DNA from: Halomonas sp. UBA3074
GTDB lineage: Bacteria; Pseudomonadota; Gammaproteobacteria; Pseudomonadales; Halomonadaceae
Reading direction: 5' to 3'
Assembly: GCF_002366715.1 (NCBI RefSeq)
Contig: NZ_DFBS01000043.1
Span: forward strand, 1-36,088
DNA length: 36,088 nucleotides
Translations under genes and position numbers: made by a program
Notes under the pieces: model-generated
Database searches by the model: none
What the model saw: only the letters and a program-made list of their open reading frames with translations
Told to the model about the DNA's origin: nothing
In this document: positions 8,058-17,187 of the stretch, piece after piece
Numbering within the stretch: the first letter of the stretch is position 1
Layout: every line of letters begins with the position of its first letter

Positions 8058-9710
8058 ATGTACCGTTATGATATTCACGACCAAACACTGGTTGATGAGC
8101 GTGTCGCTCAGTTCCGCGACCAAATGGAACGCTACCGCGCTGGGCGTTTGGGTGAAGAAGAATTCCGCCCGCTAAGGTTGCAGAACGGCCTCTATATTCA
8201 ACGCCATGCGCCTATGCTGCGTATTGCAATACCTTACGGCATGCTGGCGGGTAATCAGCTGCGTGCCCTGGCTGAGATTACTCGCCGCTATGACCGTGGT
8301 TACGGCCACTTTACCACGCGGCAGAACCTTCAGTTGAACTGGCCTGCCCTTGAGGATGTGCCGGATATCCTGGCCGACCTGGCCAAGGTGCAGATGCACG
8401 CCATTCAGACCAGCGGCAACTGTATCCGTAACACCACCAGCGACCAGTTTGCCGGTATCGCCAATGATGAGGTGGAAGACCCGCGCCCTTGGTGCGAATT
8501 AATTCGTCAGTGGTCTACCCTGCACCCTGAATTTGCCTATCTGCCGCGCAAATTCAAAATCGCCGTCAGCGGTGCAGCCCAAGATCGCGCCGCGATTCAG
8601 GTACACGATATTGGCCTGCGCCTATGGCGCGATGCCGATGGCGAGCTGCGCATTAAAGTCTTGGCTGGTGGTGGGCTTGGCCGCACGCCCATGATTGCGG
8701 ATGTGGTACGCGAAGACCTGCCCTGGCAGCACCTGCTGACCTATCTGGAAGCCTGTGTACGGGTTTACAACCAGTTCGGCCGTCGTGACAACAAGTTCAA
8801 GGCGCGGATTAAAATCCTGGTGAAAGCGTTAGGCATCGAAGAATTCCGCCGCCGCGTCGATGAAGAGTGGGCGCACTTGAAAGACGGCCCTCAGACACTC
8901 AATCAAGCCGCGGTCGATGCCGCGAAAGGCCACTTCCCCGAGCCGGAGCGTCGCCCTGTGGCGGAAAACGCCAATGAAGCGTTTGACCAACTACGTGCTG
9001 AGAATCGCAGCTTCGCCCGCTTTGTGACCAACAACGTCTCGGATCATAAGGTGCCGGGTTATAAAGCCGTCACGCTGTCCTTGAAGCGCCGTGAGCATGC
9101 GCCTGGCGATGTGACCGCCGATCAGATGGAAGCCGTCGCTGATCTGGCCGATCGCTACAGTTTTGGTGAAGTGCGCGTTACCCACGAGCAAAACCTGGTG
9201 CTTTCAGACGTGCCGGTCGATGAGCTGGAAGCGCTGTGGCAAGAGCTCGAAGCCCTGGGCATGGCCAATCCGACGGTGGGTACACTCAACGATATTATCT
9301 GCTGCCCGGGTGGCGATTACTGCAGCTTGGCCAATGCGGTGTCTATTCCCATTGCTCAGGCATTGCAGGAGCGCTTCGAAGACCTCGACTTCCTTTACGA
9401 TTTGGGACCGTTGGATCTGAACATTTCCGGCTGCATGAATGCCTGTGGCCATCACCACGTTGGCCATATCGGTATCCTGGGTGTCGATAAAAAAGGCGAA
9501 GAGTTCTACCAGATCTCCATTGGCGGTAACTCCACCGATGATGCGTCGCTGGGTAAGATTCTAGGCCCCTCCTTTTTCCGCTCTGATGTGCCGGATGTGG
9601 TCGAAAAAGTATTGGAAGTCTACGTGGCGCAGCGCCATGAAGACGAACGCTTCCTGGATACTTATCGCCGTATTGGCTTAAAACCCTTCAAGGAGCGTGT
9701 TTATGCCTAA
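8058..9710 (+). CDS. cysI: Sirohaem nitrite/sulfite reductase hemoprotein
   Basis: A 550-residue sirohaem/4Fe-4S reductase, the size of the CysI type found in pseudomonads and halomonads. It probably reduces sulfite to sulfide with six electrons in assimilatory sulfur metabolism; a nitrite substrate cannot be excluded from sequence alone. The first ferredoxin-like half includes GHFTTRQNLQLNW and the anion-site region TSGNCIRNTTSDQFAG. The cluster and sirohaem cysteines are C416 and C422 (CCPGGDYC) and C459 and C463 (SGCMNACGHH). The stop overlaps the start of the DUF934 gene by 8 nt, so the two are translated together. It stands alone, without a CysJ flavoprotein gene beside it. Confidence 0.92.
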   Translation: MYRYDIHDQTLVDERVAQFRDQMERYRAGRLGEEEFRPLRLQNGLYIQRHAPMLRIAIPYGMLAGNQLRALAEITRRYDRGYGHFTTRQNLQLNWPALEDVPDILADLAKVQMHAIQTSGNCIRNTTSDQFAGIANDEVEDPRPWCELIRQWSTLHPEFAYLPRKFKIAVSGAAQDRAAIQVHDIGLRLWRDADGELRIKVLAGGGLGRTPMIADVVREDLPWQHLLTYLEACVRVYNQFGRRDNKFKARIKILVKALGIEEFRRRVDEEWAHLKDGPQTLNQAAVDAAKGHFPEPERRPVAENANEAFDQLRAENRSFARFVTNNVSDHKVPGYKAVTLSLKRREHAPGDVTADQMEAVADLADRYSFGEVRVTHEQNLVLSDVPVDELEALWQELEALGMANPTVGTLNDIICCPGGDYCSLANAVSIPIAQALQERFEDLDFLYDLGPLDLNISGCMNACGHHHVGHIGILGVDKKGEEFYQISIGGNSTDDASLGKILGPSFFRSDVPDVVEKVLEVYVAQRHEDERFLDTYRRIGLKPFKERVYA

Positions 9711-10257
9711 TAAAGCCAGTGAGACAACCGCTGAAACCGTTGAGCAAACGCCAGTGCACGTTGATCATCTGATTGCCAACGGCGAGCTAGCGGCAGAAAA
9801 CGCTTGGTGTGTCTCCTACGATGCGGAAGCACTTCCCGAACAGCGCCCGGCGTTTGTACCGCTGGCGCTGTGGCAAGCTAATCAGAATGATGAAGCGCTG
9901 TCGCCGCTGCTGACCAGCGATACCGAACTGACGCCAGAATTGGCGCAGCAAATTGGTAAAGCTCCAGCAATTGCCGTCGATTTTCCGGCCTTTACCGATG
10001 GCCGTGGCTACACACTGGCCCGCTTACTGCGCGAGCGGTATGGTTATGCAGGAGAAGTGCGTGCGGTGGGTGATGTGCTGGTTGATCAGTTGGACTACAT
10101 GCGCCGTTGTGGGTTTTCGGCCATGGCGCTGCGCGATGATCAAGACCCAGAGGATGCCCTACGCGCACTGAGCTTCATCAGCGTGCGTTACCAGCCGGAT
10201 GTAGAAGAGCGACAGGCGCTGTTTGAACGCCGTTTGACCACGAGCGAAAGCGAGTAG
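9703..10257 (+). CDS. DUF934 protein, sulfite reductase partner
   Basis: A 184-residue soluble protein of the DUF934 family. Conserved features include AIAVDFPAFTDGRGYTLARL and YAGEVRAVGDVLVDQLDYM in the middle and the C-terminal SFISVRYQPDV. Members almost always follow a cysI-type gene and are thought to support sulfite reduction, perhaps as electron-transfer or assembly partners; the biochemical role is not established. I start at ATG 9703, which AGGAG precedes at good spacing and which overlaps the cysI stop. A GTG two codons earlier is possible. A strong terminator follows. Confidence 0.88.
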   Translation: MPNKASETTAETVEQTPVHVDHLIANGELAAENAWCVSYDAEALPEQRPAFVPLALWQANQNDEALSPLLTSDTELTPELAQQIGKAPAIAVDFPAFTDGRGYTLARLLRERYGYAGEVRAVGDVLVDQLDYMRRCGFSAMALRDDQDPEDALRALSFISVRYQPDVEERQALFERRLTTSESE

Positions 10258-10286
10258 TTTAAAAAGGCAGGCATGTATAGCAATAC

Positions 10287-10311
10287 AAGGGCAGCTTCGG
10301 CTGCCCTTTTT
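10287..10311 (+). terminator. Intrinsic terminator after cysI-DUF934
   Basis: The stem AAGGGCAGC / GCTGCCCTT closes on a TTCG tetraloop and is followed by a T-run. It lies 30 bp past the DUF934 stop and before the convergent Smr gene. Confidence 0.9.
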
Positions 10312-10329
10312 CATGATCACGCGGGCAGA

Positions 10330-10920
10330 TTATCCTCGGCGTTTCTGCTGCCGTTCACGGTTGTTGGCTTTAGCGCGGTCACTTTTACGCAGCATCACCC
10401 AAGTGGCACCCAGCCCCCCTTCGGATGGTTGCGCGGATACGTAAGCTTGAACCTCCTCAAATTGGCTTAACCATTTGGCAAGATAAGAGCGCAGCACATT
10501 GGCAGGGCTATCGATTTCACGCCCGCGGCCGTGCACGATGAGCACCGAGCGTAAATCGTGGGCGTAAGCTTCCTGAATAAAGGGAAATAGCATCCGACGA
10601 CACTCACTCAGCGGTCGCCGAAGCAGGTGGAGTTGGGATTGAACGCTATAGCCACCGTGCTTTAGTTTATCGACGACACCCTGTTGAATGCCCTCCTGGC
10701 GATACTCCATCGGGTCGAACGGCGGAAGAAGTTCGACAAAGTCATCGGACAGAAAGTTGCGAGCGCCCATCTCCTCCTCCGCCCACTCACGCCGGGCCAG
10801 CTGCGACTCAGAAGGCTTTTTACGATTAGCGCCAGGATCTGCACGGTTGCTGGGCGCTATGGGCGCGACATCACCGACTAGCGCGCGAAAATCCATTTCA
10901 TTTCGAAGTGGCTGATTCAT
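10330..10920 (-). CDS. Smr-domain protein
   Basis: A 196-residue protein with a polar, low-complexity N-terminal half and a Smr domain at about 95-180. The domain shows the degenerate first motif SQLHLLRRPLSE, the core VLIVHGRGREIDSP and the final GGLGATWVMLR. Small MutS-related domains have nicking endonuclease or RNA-cleaving activity in characterised cases; the proteobacterial SmrA/SmrB group includes a ribosome-rescue nuclease (SmrB). The usual LDLHG motif reads QLHLL here, so only part of the expected catalytic signature is present. The start ATG has GGAGGAG at good spacing on the minus strand. It converges with the cysI operon terminator. Confidence 0.85.
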   Translation of the reverse strand: MNQPLRNEMDFRALVGDVAPIAPSNRADPGANRKKPSESQLARREWAEEEMGARNFLSDDFVELLPPFDPMEYRQEGIQQGVVDKLKHGGYSVQSQLHLLRRPLSECRRMLFPFIQEAYAHDLRSVLIVHGRGREIDSPANVLRSYLAKWLSQFEEVQAYVSAQPSEGGLGATWVMLRKSDRAKANNRERQQKRRG

Positions 10921-11134
10921 TGCAGACTCCTCCGGCAGGGGCTAATAACCACCTAGTTTACATACATAGCCTAGCAAACACGTCCACTTTGCTTAAGCAG
11001 ATACAATAAGTCGATAACCCAGGACTAGAAAATAGTGCGTGAAAAAGAACGCTTAGAAGATAGCGCTTGTCATCGTTAAGGTGACGCGCCAAGCTGAGCA
11101 GCCACTTCCTTCTCTCGCCAAGAGGCGCTTTAGT

Positions 11135-11614
11135 GTGGCTAAAAAGATGTGGCTCAAACGTTTATTTATTGTCGGTGGTGTGGGCATTCTCAGCCTGGCA
11201 GGGTGGTTATGGTTGACCATGCTTAGCCCCTGGTTTTATGAACGCCCCAACGACCTGGCCGACATCGAACAGCGCCCCCACCAGGTCTTTGTTTACGGCA
11301 CGCTACGCTATGCTCCCATTCGCTTGATCGTGATGGGTAGTTTCGGTGATCCTAAACAGGCTGTGCTTGAAGGGTATGAGCGCAATGGACTGGACCTTTC
11401 TGCTGATGCAGGAAGCCGCATAGAAGGCCTACTACTGCGCGTCGACCCCACCGAGCTTAAGCGTCTGGATCGCTATGAGCGGCTGGGTATTCGCTATAAG
11501 CGCCGGGAGATCACACTCAGCGATGGCACTCGCGCCTGGGTATACCAGCGACTTAACGCGCTAGAAAATACCTATGTACCGCACACGGACTTCCCCATAG
11601 CTCTGGTACCATAG
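11135..11614 (+). CDS. Membrane-anchored gamma-glutamylcyclotransferase-like protein
   Basis: About 159 residues. A single N-terminal membrane helix (LFIVGGVGILSLAGWLWL) is followed by a gamma-glutamylcyclotransferase-like (AIG2/GGCT) domain. The domain has the nucleating YGTLR motif (HQVFVYGTLRYAP), a central GLLLRVDPTELKRLDRYE with the likely catalytic acid, and a YKRREI strand. Family members cleave gamma-glutamyl amine or peptide bonds, but the substrate here is unknown. A GTG at 11135 has AGAGG at ideal spacing and starts just before the helix, so I prefer it. A GTG at 11081 would add 18 residues with a poor ribosome binding site. Confidence 0.75.
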   Translation: MAKKMWLKRLFIVGGVGILSLAGWLWLTMLSPWFYERPNDLADIEQRPHQVFVYGTLRYAPIRLIVMGSFGDPKQAVLEGYERNGLDLSADAGSRIEGLLLRVDPTELKRLDRYERLGIRYKRREITLSDGTRAWVYQRLNALENTYVPHTDFPIALVP

Positions 11615-11672
11615 GCGCCCTTGTTATGTGCTTTTAGCGTGACAGTTTCCATGATTTTAGCCAGGAATAAAG

Positions 11673-12296
11673 ATGAGTGAAATGACTCCGTACGTTTTGG
11701 TGCTCTACTACTCCCGTTCAGGTGCAACGGCCACCATGGCACAGCAAATTGCCGCCGGTGTCGAAAGCATCGCCGGCATTCAGGCACGCTTGCGCACGGT
11801 GCCACCGGTTTCAACGACCTGTGAAGCCGTTGACCCCGAGATTCCTGAGCAGGGGGCGGTCTACGCTGACTTGGATGATTTGCGCCATTGCAGCGCTCTG
11901 GCGATAGGCAGCCCTACCCGATTTGGAAATATGGCCGCGCCGCTGAAATATTTTATCGATTCCACCAGCAGCCTTTGGATGAATGGCGCCCTGATCGATA
12001 AACCCGCCTGCGCCTTTACCTCGACCTCAAGCTTGCACGGTGGTCAAGAAAGTACGCTGCTGACCATGCTGGTGCCACTGCTGCACCATGGCATGGTTTA
12101 CGCAGGTGTACCGTATAGCGAAACTACGCTCCTAGAGACGCATACCGGCGGCACTCCCTATGGCACCAGCCACTTGGCAGGTCCACGCAGCGACCGCTCG
12201 GTGGATGAAAATGAGCGCACGCTGTGCTTAGCCCAGGGGAAACGTATCGCCCGACTCGCGCTGGCATTGCGCGCTATGCGTCAGGAGGCGTTATGA
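11673..12296 (+). CDS. wrbA: WrbA-type NAD(P)H:quinone oxidoreductase
   Basis: A 207-residue flavodoxin-fold protein. The FMN phosphate loop is at the N-terminus (LVLYYSRSGATATMAQQIA), the central GSPTRFGNMAAPLKYFID is characteristic of WrbA, and GGQESTLLTMLVPLLHHGM matches the second flavin-binding region. WrbA enzymes reduce quinones by two electrons using NAD(P)H and protect against redox cycling. The C-terminal tail is slightly longer than in E. coli WrbA (198 residues). AGGAA precedes the ATG. The stop codon overlaps the next start (ATGA), coupling it to the DUF2069 gene. Confidence 0.9.
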   Translation: MSEMTPYVLVLYYSRSGATATMAQQIAAGVESIAGIQARLRTVPPVSTTCEAVDPEIPEQGAVYADLDDLRHCSALAIGSPTRFGNMAAPLKYFIDSTSSLWMNGALIDKPACAFTSTSSLHGGQESTLLTMLVPLLHHGMVYAGVPYSETTLLETHTGGTPYGTSHLAGPRSDRSVDENERTLCLAQGKRIARLALALRAMRQEAL

Positions 12297-12682
12297 GGCA
12301 GTGGTTAGAGGATGTAGAAGCTCGTCATGGTATTGATAAACTCACAAAAAGAGCCCGCCAATTGGTGTTAGCCAGCTTTGGCGTATTGCTGCTGCTGGTG
12401 ATTTACCGCGGTTTTCTCGTTCAAGGCGATGAGTTTAACTGGCGTCCAGTGGTCGCTTTCGTGCTGCCTTTGGTGCTGTTTTTACCGTCTATCATTGGCC
12501 AGCGCGCCCGCGGGCATGCGTGGCTTGCATTTGTCAGCCTGCTCTATTTTACCCAAGGGGTAATGCTGGCAACGCTTCCCGGACAAAGTATGCGAGGCGT
12601 GCTGGAAGCGGCGGTCTCAATGGCGCTTTTTGCGGGTTGCATGGGCTACGCACGCTTTCGTAGCCGGCAGTTAAGGCGTTAA
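12293..12682 (+). CDS. DUF2069 inner-membrane protein
   Basis: A 129-residue protein with four hydrophobic segments (starting near residues 25, 51, 77 and 103) and basic ends, typical of the DUF2069 family. Motifs include FNWRPVVAFVLPLVLFLPS and SLLYFTQGVMLA. The family usually follows wrbA in gammaproteobacteria, as here; no biochemical function is known to me. The ATG has AGGAGG five bases upstream and overlaps the wrbA stop. It ends 5 bp from the convergent cytochrome gene. Confidence 0.85.
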   Translation: MRQWLEDVEARHGIDKLTKRARQLVLASFGVLLLLVIYRGFLVQGDEFNWRPVVAFVLPLVLFLPSIIGQRARGHAWLAFVSLLYFTQGVMLATLPGQSMRGVLEAAVSMALFAGCMGYARFRSRQLRR

Positions 12683-12687
12683 AAGAA

Positions 12688-13374
12688 TTAAAACCAAAGC
12701 CATACGACAACGCCTGTCGCTATTAGCAGGCAACCCAGCGCGCGTAATCGCAGCATGGCCGCATTCAAGGGTTCACTACGGGCATCAACTGGCTGCCGAT
12801 GAAAGCGTTTGGTGCCTGCCCACATTGCCGCTAATAATGGCTCGCCAAGTAGCCGATGCACGATCAACCCCACCAAGTGCAGGCCAATGAGAATAAGCAA
12901 GAAATCGCTATTCCACTGATGCAACGTTCTCAGTTGGCTGCTAGTGGTGTCGCTGACGAGGGTGTAGAGAGGTGCCTGAAAAAATATATCGTCACTTAAA
13001 AACAAGCCACTCACCGCTTGAAAGCTGAGCGAAAGCAGCATCACGACCACCATCCATCCACCCAACGGGTTATGGCTAGCGTACGCACTCGGTTTTCGCT
13101 TGATGAGCGCCTTTGAATAGGTCATCGCTTTAGTGGGTGGGTATAAAAACGTTCGAAACCTTGCGTATACACTGCCCAGCACACCCCATAACCAGCGAAA
13201 AATGAGTAGGCCGATTACCAGATAGCCCGCTTGTGCATGCACTTCAATGGGAAAGAGAAAAGGCGCGGCGCTCGTCTTGGTGGTGTAAAATGAGAACAGT
13301 ATGGTCAGTACCAATCCCCAGTGAAATAGACGAATCCATCGATCCCATACCTCTATCGCTACCTTATCAGGCAT
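12688..13374 (-). CDS. Cytochrome b561-type membrane protein
   Basis: A 228-residue integral membrane protein of the bacterial cytochrome b561 / Ni,Fe-hydrogenase b-subunit family. It has about five membrane helices with candidate haem ligands: H18 in RLFHWGLVL, H in PIEVHAQAGYLVIG, and H residues in TLHQWNSDF and LIGLHLVGLIVH. Such proteins move electrons across or within the inner membrane, and the partner here is unknown because no hydrogenase or peroxidase gene is next to it. I take ATG 13374 (MPDKVAIEVWD), preceded by GAGGAAAGGG. A TTG seven codons earlier is less likely. Confidence 0.85.
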   Translation of the reverse strand: MPDKVAIEVWDRWIRLFHWGLVLTILFSFYTTKTSAAPFLFPIEVHAQAGYLVIGLLIFRWLWGVLGSVYARFRTFLYPPTKAMTYSKALIKRKPSAYASHNPLGGWMVVVMLLSLSFQAVSGLFLSDDIFFQAPLYTLVSDTTSSQLRTLHQWNSDFLLILIGLHLVGLIVHRLLGEPLLAAMWAGTKRFHRQPVDARSEPLNAAMLRLRALGCLLIATGVVVWLWF

Positions 13375-13612
13375 AGCCCTTTCCTCTATCAGCAATAATG
13401 AGTTAACCGGTGGTGAGCCCTATGGGTGCGACAGCTTCGCATTAATTCTGACTTTCTCATAGAATGCGAGACAGTTAGTCGCAACGGTGTTTCTACTGAC
13501 AACTCAGAAACCGCTGCCATGAACAAGTGCGTTAAACATTCATTGATGGCGATCACTTGAGCTTTATAGGCAGACCAGCGAACATGGAAGAAATTCAAGG
13601 GAGCAGCATGCG

Positions 13613-14257
13613 ATGACACGTAATATAGCCGATATACGGCGTGATTATGAAGGCGGCAGGCTAGACGAGTCCCAGGCACCTGACGATCCATTCGTGTTAT
13701 TTGATGAGTGGTTCTCCCTTGCGCTGGAAAAAGAGGGGAAAGATTGTAATGCCATGACGCTTGCCACCGTTGACAGCCAAGGCAGGCCCCATTCGCGCGT
13801 CGTGTTGCTAAAGGGGTTTGATGAGCGTGGCATGGTGTTTTTCACTAACTACCATAGCCACAAAGGTAGCGAACTAAGCAACGTACCCTATGCCGCGATG
13901 ACCTTTTGGTGGCCTTCGCTCTCTCGCCAAGTCCGTATCGAAGGCCCCGTTGAGCAAGTCACCACGGATGAGTCGGATGAGTACTTTGCCAGCCGCCCAC
14001 GAGGCAGTCAGTTAGGCGCTTGGATCGCAACCCAGAGCGTCGTGATTCCTGATCGTAACTGGATCGAAGAGCGGCAAAAACGCTTCGAGCAAGCCTACGA
14101 CGGCCAAGCTATCCCCCGCCCCATTCATTGGGGTGGCTATCGCGTTGAGCCAGAAATGATCGAGTTTTGGCAGGGCCAGCCAAGCCGCTTACATGACCGG
14201 CTGCGCTTTGAACGTCGCGATGGTGGCGAATGGAGCCGTTTCCGCTTGGCTCCTTAA
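13613..14257 (+). CDS. pdxH: Pyridoxine/pyridoxamine 5'-phosphate oxidase
   Basis: A 214-residue FMN-dependent oxidase that makes pyridoxal 5'-phosphate from pyridoxine or pyridoxamine phosphate. Recognisable segments are NAMTLATVDSQGRPHSRVVLL (FMN site), FFTNYHSHKGSEL, the WWPSLSRQVRIEGPVE strand, SRPRGSQLGAWIATQS and the C-terminal WGGYRVEP...EFWQGQPSRLHDR, ending in RFRLAP as in E. coli PdxH. Length is normal. GGGAG lies upstream of the ATG. It is monocistronic with its own terminator, and the 240-bp gap to the divergent cytochrome gene holds no other feature I can support. Confidence 0.96.
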   Translation: MTRNIADIRRDYEGGRLDESQAPDDPFVLFDEWFSLALEKEGKDCNAMTLATVDSQGRPHSRVVLLKGFDERGMVFFTNYHSHKGSELSNVPYAAMTFWWPSLSRQVRIEGPVEQVTTDESDEYFASRPRGSQLGAWIATQSVVIPDRNWIEERQKRFEQAYDGQAIPRPIHWGGYRVEPEMIEFWQGQPSRLHDRLRFERRDGGEWSRFRLAP

Positions 14258-14286
14258 TTGCCAAGATGATTGCCCAATGCGTGACG

Positions 14287-14322
14287 AAGGCCTGCCGATG
14301 AACAGCGACGCAGGCCTTTTTT
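14287..14322 (+). terminator. Intrinsic terminator after pdxH
   Basis: The stem AAGGCCTGC (14287-14295) / GCAGGCCTT (14310-14318) has a 14-nt loop and is followed by TTTT. It sits 30 bp past the pdxH stop. Confidence 0.85.
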
Positions 14323-14336
14323 GTTGGGTGGCTGGC

Positions 14337-17084
14337 TTAGTCTGGCAGACTCTCCAGGCGATGCCGCTGCCACTCGCTTTCGGGCTCGTTAAGACGCAGC
14401 ACGGCATCAATCACCTGCTCTTCCATATTGTAACGGGATTTAAAGCCCAAATGCTTCATGAGTGCCCGCATCGGATGATTGTCGACCATGATCTTACCAA
14501 TCATTTCCAGCGTACCGATGTTGGTGCAGTAATCGATCATCTTCTTCATCAACAGGCTACCAATGCCCAGTCCCTGCAGGTCATCGCGAATAATAACGGA
14601 AAATTCGGTACGGATATTGTCCGGGTCGTTCCACACCCGCACGACGCCAAGCATCTCCTTGCTGCCATCTTCGCTCAAGTGTTCGGCAATAAAGGCCATC
14701 TGGCGGTCATAATTGATATGCGACAGGATCGATAGATCGCGCTGAGTAAGGTTGGATTTATTGTGGAAGTAGCGAAAGCGGATACTCTCTTCCGAGAGCT
14801 GGCGGTGGAACGTGGTAATCAGGTGGGCATCTTCGGCGCGAATCGGCCGCACCTCTACTTGCCAGCCATTTTTGAGCGTCACCCATTCACGCAGCTCTTC
14901 CGGGTAAGGCATGATGGCAAACCGCGAGGGAGTGCCGAGATCCATGGCGAAGTCGACCGCTACCATGCCATCGCGATTGAGTAGCAGCGGATTCACTTCA
15001 AGCCCACGTAAATCACCCAGGTCCGAGGCCATCTGAGAGAGCTTCACCAGCATTTGGCAAAGGTGCTGGATGTCGCGTTCAGGGTCGGCGGAGTGCTCAC
15101 GAATCAGCGAAGCAGCATGCGTTCTACCCACGACGTCCGCCGCTAGGCTCATATTGAGTGGCGGCAGTGCCACCTGGCGGTCAGCCAGTACGTTGACTTT
15201 ATAACCGCCGATACCAAAGACAATCAGCGGTCCGAATACAGGGTCGCGTGTGATGCCTGCGCAAATCTGCATTGAGTGCTTGCCACGCTGCATGGGCTGC
15301 AAACAGTATTCGCGTATGGCGTACTCAGGGAATTTTTCTGCGACTTTTTCGCCGAGCTGAAGAACCCCCGCGGCTACTTGCTCAGGCGTGTCCAAGTCCT
15401 GCAGCAACCCGGCCGAAATTTTATGCGGATGCTTACGATAGCGATAAGGGCGGCAGTTGCCTTCATGAACGACTTTAAGCGCCTTGGTGCCAGGTATCTC
15501 CGCAGCCCGCGCAAGCGCCTCTTCCGGGTTGGCCAAATAAACGCTGGGGGCCGTTGGGATACCATAGGCCTCGAGCACTTGGGCCGTTTCCGAGTGCGTT
15601 AAGGTTTGTCTGCCCTGCTCTTTTGCCTGTTTAATCAGCTGGCGGCACTGCGCACGAATTACGGGGCTGGTCGAAAACGGCAGGCTGGGCGGAATTTCCT
15701 GAAGCAACGCTTGAACGCGCTGGTAAATCACCATATGCATAAAGGCCTTAACGGCTTTTTCTGGTGAAATATACGTCGGGATACCCGCTAAATTGCAGAT
15801 ATGCCGTGCGTTAAGCGCTTCTTTTAACCCCATCCAACTGGTCAGTAGATTGCGACGAAACTTTTTGCGGTTATCGATCAAGGCGTGGGCCGTCACCAGC
15901 GAAGGAGCCATCCGGGTGGGGGCGTGAACTACCAATACAGCGTCTACATTGGCATCGGAGGCGACGATCTCCAGCGCCTGAACAAAGCGTTCTGGTGAGG
16001 CATTACCGCCCAAGTCCACCGGGTTCTCGCCTGGCTTACTCATATCCACCTGGCTCTGGTGAAGAGCAGCCTGGGTGTCGGCACTGAATTCGGCTAACTT
16101 ACCGCCAGCACTGATCAGCTTATCAATGGCCAGCATGGCCGGCCCCAAGCCATTCGAGACGATGGCCAGACGGTCACCCTTCAGGGGCTTCATCCTCGAT
16201 AGGGTTTCTAACGCATCGAGCAGTTCGTCCGAGTCATCCACCCGCACGACCCCGGCTCGGGCAAATGCAGCATCGAAGACCACATCGCGGTTGGCGATGC
16301 CGGGTGTGGGTGCCATGCCGGAAATATCCGATTCTGGAGTACGCCCGCTTTTTATCGCCAGCACCAGACGATTGCGTGAGGCGTCGCGCACGGCGGTCAT
16401 AAAATGCTGGGCGTCGCTGATTCGCTCAAGGTGCAGCATAATGGCCTGAGCGGGCGAAAATTGGTTAACGTAATCGATTAGATCCGGCAGTAACACATCA
16501 ACGCTATCGCCAACCGTAATCAGATGCGAAAAACCAACATCGCGCCCCGCTGCCCAATCGATCATTGCATTGGCGAGCATCCCGGACTGCCCCAAATACG
16601 CGACACGCCCTGCTTTCACTGGTTGGCTGGCATAGGAGGCGTTGAGCTTTTTACCCGGCACAATCAGCCCCATGCACTCCGGACCCAGTACTCGGATACC
16701 GGATACCCGAGCCGCACTCAGCATGCGTTCGCGAATCGAGCCCTTGTTGCCTTTATCACGGTCAAGGTAGGCACCGCCGGACAACACGAGTGCTGCCTTG
16801 ACTCCGTGCTGGCCGAGCTTTTTGATCAGGCTAGGGACACCTTCAATGGGTGAGCAAACCACCGCGAGATCCGGCACTTCAGGTAACTCACTCACCCGGC
16901 TGAAGCACGGCACGCCAAACACCTGCGAATACCCTTTTAAATTGACCGCCCAAAGCGATCCTTTAAAGCCGCCCTCTTGAATATTTCTCAGCACCAACCC
17001 ACCCAGCGATGCGGGCTTTTCAGAGGCGCCAAACACCGCTAGTGTACGAGGTTCGAAAAAATGGTGTAAAAAGCGCGTGCTCAC
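14337..17084 (-). CDS. patZ: PatZ-type protein lysine acetyltransferase (ACS-like + GNAT)
   Basis: A 915-residue multidomain protein. Order: CoA-binding domain of the NDP-forming acyl-CoA synthetase type (FEPRTLAVFGASEKPASLGG, residues 1 to about 135), succinyl-CoA-ligase-like domains (about 140-460), an ATP-grasp domain (about 490-710; GIPTAPSVYL, VFGIGGYKVN) and a C-terminal GNAT domain (about 740-890; FSVIIRDDLQGLGIGSLLMKKMI). This is the architecture of E. coli PatZ (Pka/YfiQ, 886 residues) and Salmonella Pat, which acetylate lysines such as the active site of acetyl-CoA synthetase. The start is GTG with GGGAG upstream. It diverges from a deacetylase-fold gene 103 bp away, a suggestive pairing. 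Confidence 0.9.
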   Translation of the reverse strand: MSTRFLHHFFEPRTLAVFGASEKPASLGGLVLRNIQEGGFKGSLWAVNLKGYSQVFGVPCFSRVSELPEVPDLAVVCSPIEGVPSLIKKLGQHGVKAALVLSGGAYLDRDKGNKGSIRERMLSAARVSGIRVLGPECMGLIVPGKKLNASYASQPVKAGRVAYLGQSGMLANAMIDWAAGRDVGFSHLITVGDSVDVLLPDLIDYVNQFSPAQAIMLHLERISDAQHFMTAVRDASRNRLVLAIKSGRTPESDISGMAPTPGIANRDVVFDAAFARAGVVRVDDSDELLDALETLSRMKPLKGDRLAIVSNGLGPAMLAIDKLISAGGKLAEFSADTQAALHQSQVDMSKPGENPVDLGGNASPERFVQALEIVASDANVDAVLVVHAPTRMAPSLVTAHALIDNRKKFRRNLLTSWMGLKEALNARHICNLAGIPTYISPEKAVKAFMHMVIYQRVQALLQEIPPSLPFSTSPVIRAQCRQLIKQAKEQGRQTLTHSETAQVLEAYGIPTAPSVYLANPEEALARAAEIPGTKALKVVHEGNCRPYRYRKHPHKISAGLLQDLDTPEQVAAGVLQLGEKVAEKFPEYAIREYCLQPMQRGKHSMQICAGITRDPVFGPLIVFGIGGYKVNVLADRQVALPPLNMSLAADVVGRTHAASLIREHSADPERDIQHLCQMLVKLSQMASDLGDLRGLEVNPLLLNRDGMVAVDFAMDLGTPSRFAIMPYPEELREWVTLKNGWQVEVRPIRAEDAHLITTFHRQLSEESIRFRYFHNKSNLTQRDLSILSHINYDRQMAFIAEHLSEDGSKEMLGVVRVWNDPDNIRTEFSVIIRDDLQGLGIGSLLMKKMIDYCTNIGTLEMIGKIMVDNHPMRALMKHLGFKSRYNMEEQVIDAVLRLNEPESEWQRHRLESLPD

Positions 17085-17187
17085 GGATGAGTCTCCCTGA
17101 CATTAATAGCGACCGTACGACTTATTGACACTGTCGCGTAGGGCATGGAGGCGATTAAGGTGGCATCAATAATAATGGAGCGTTTGA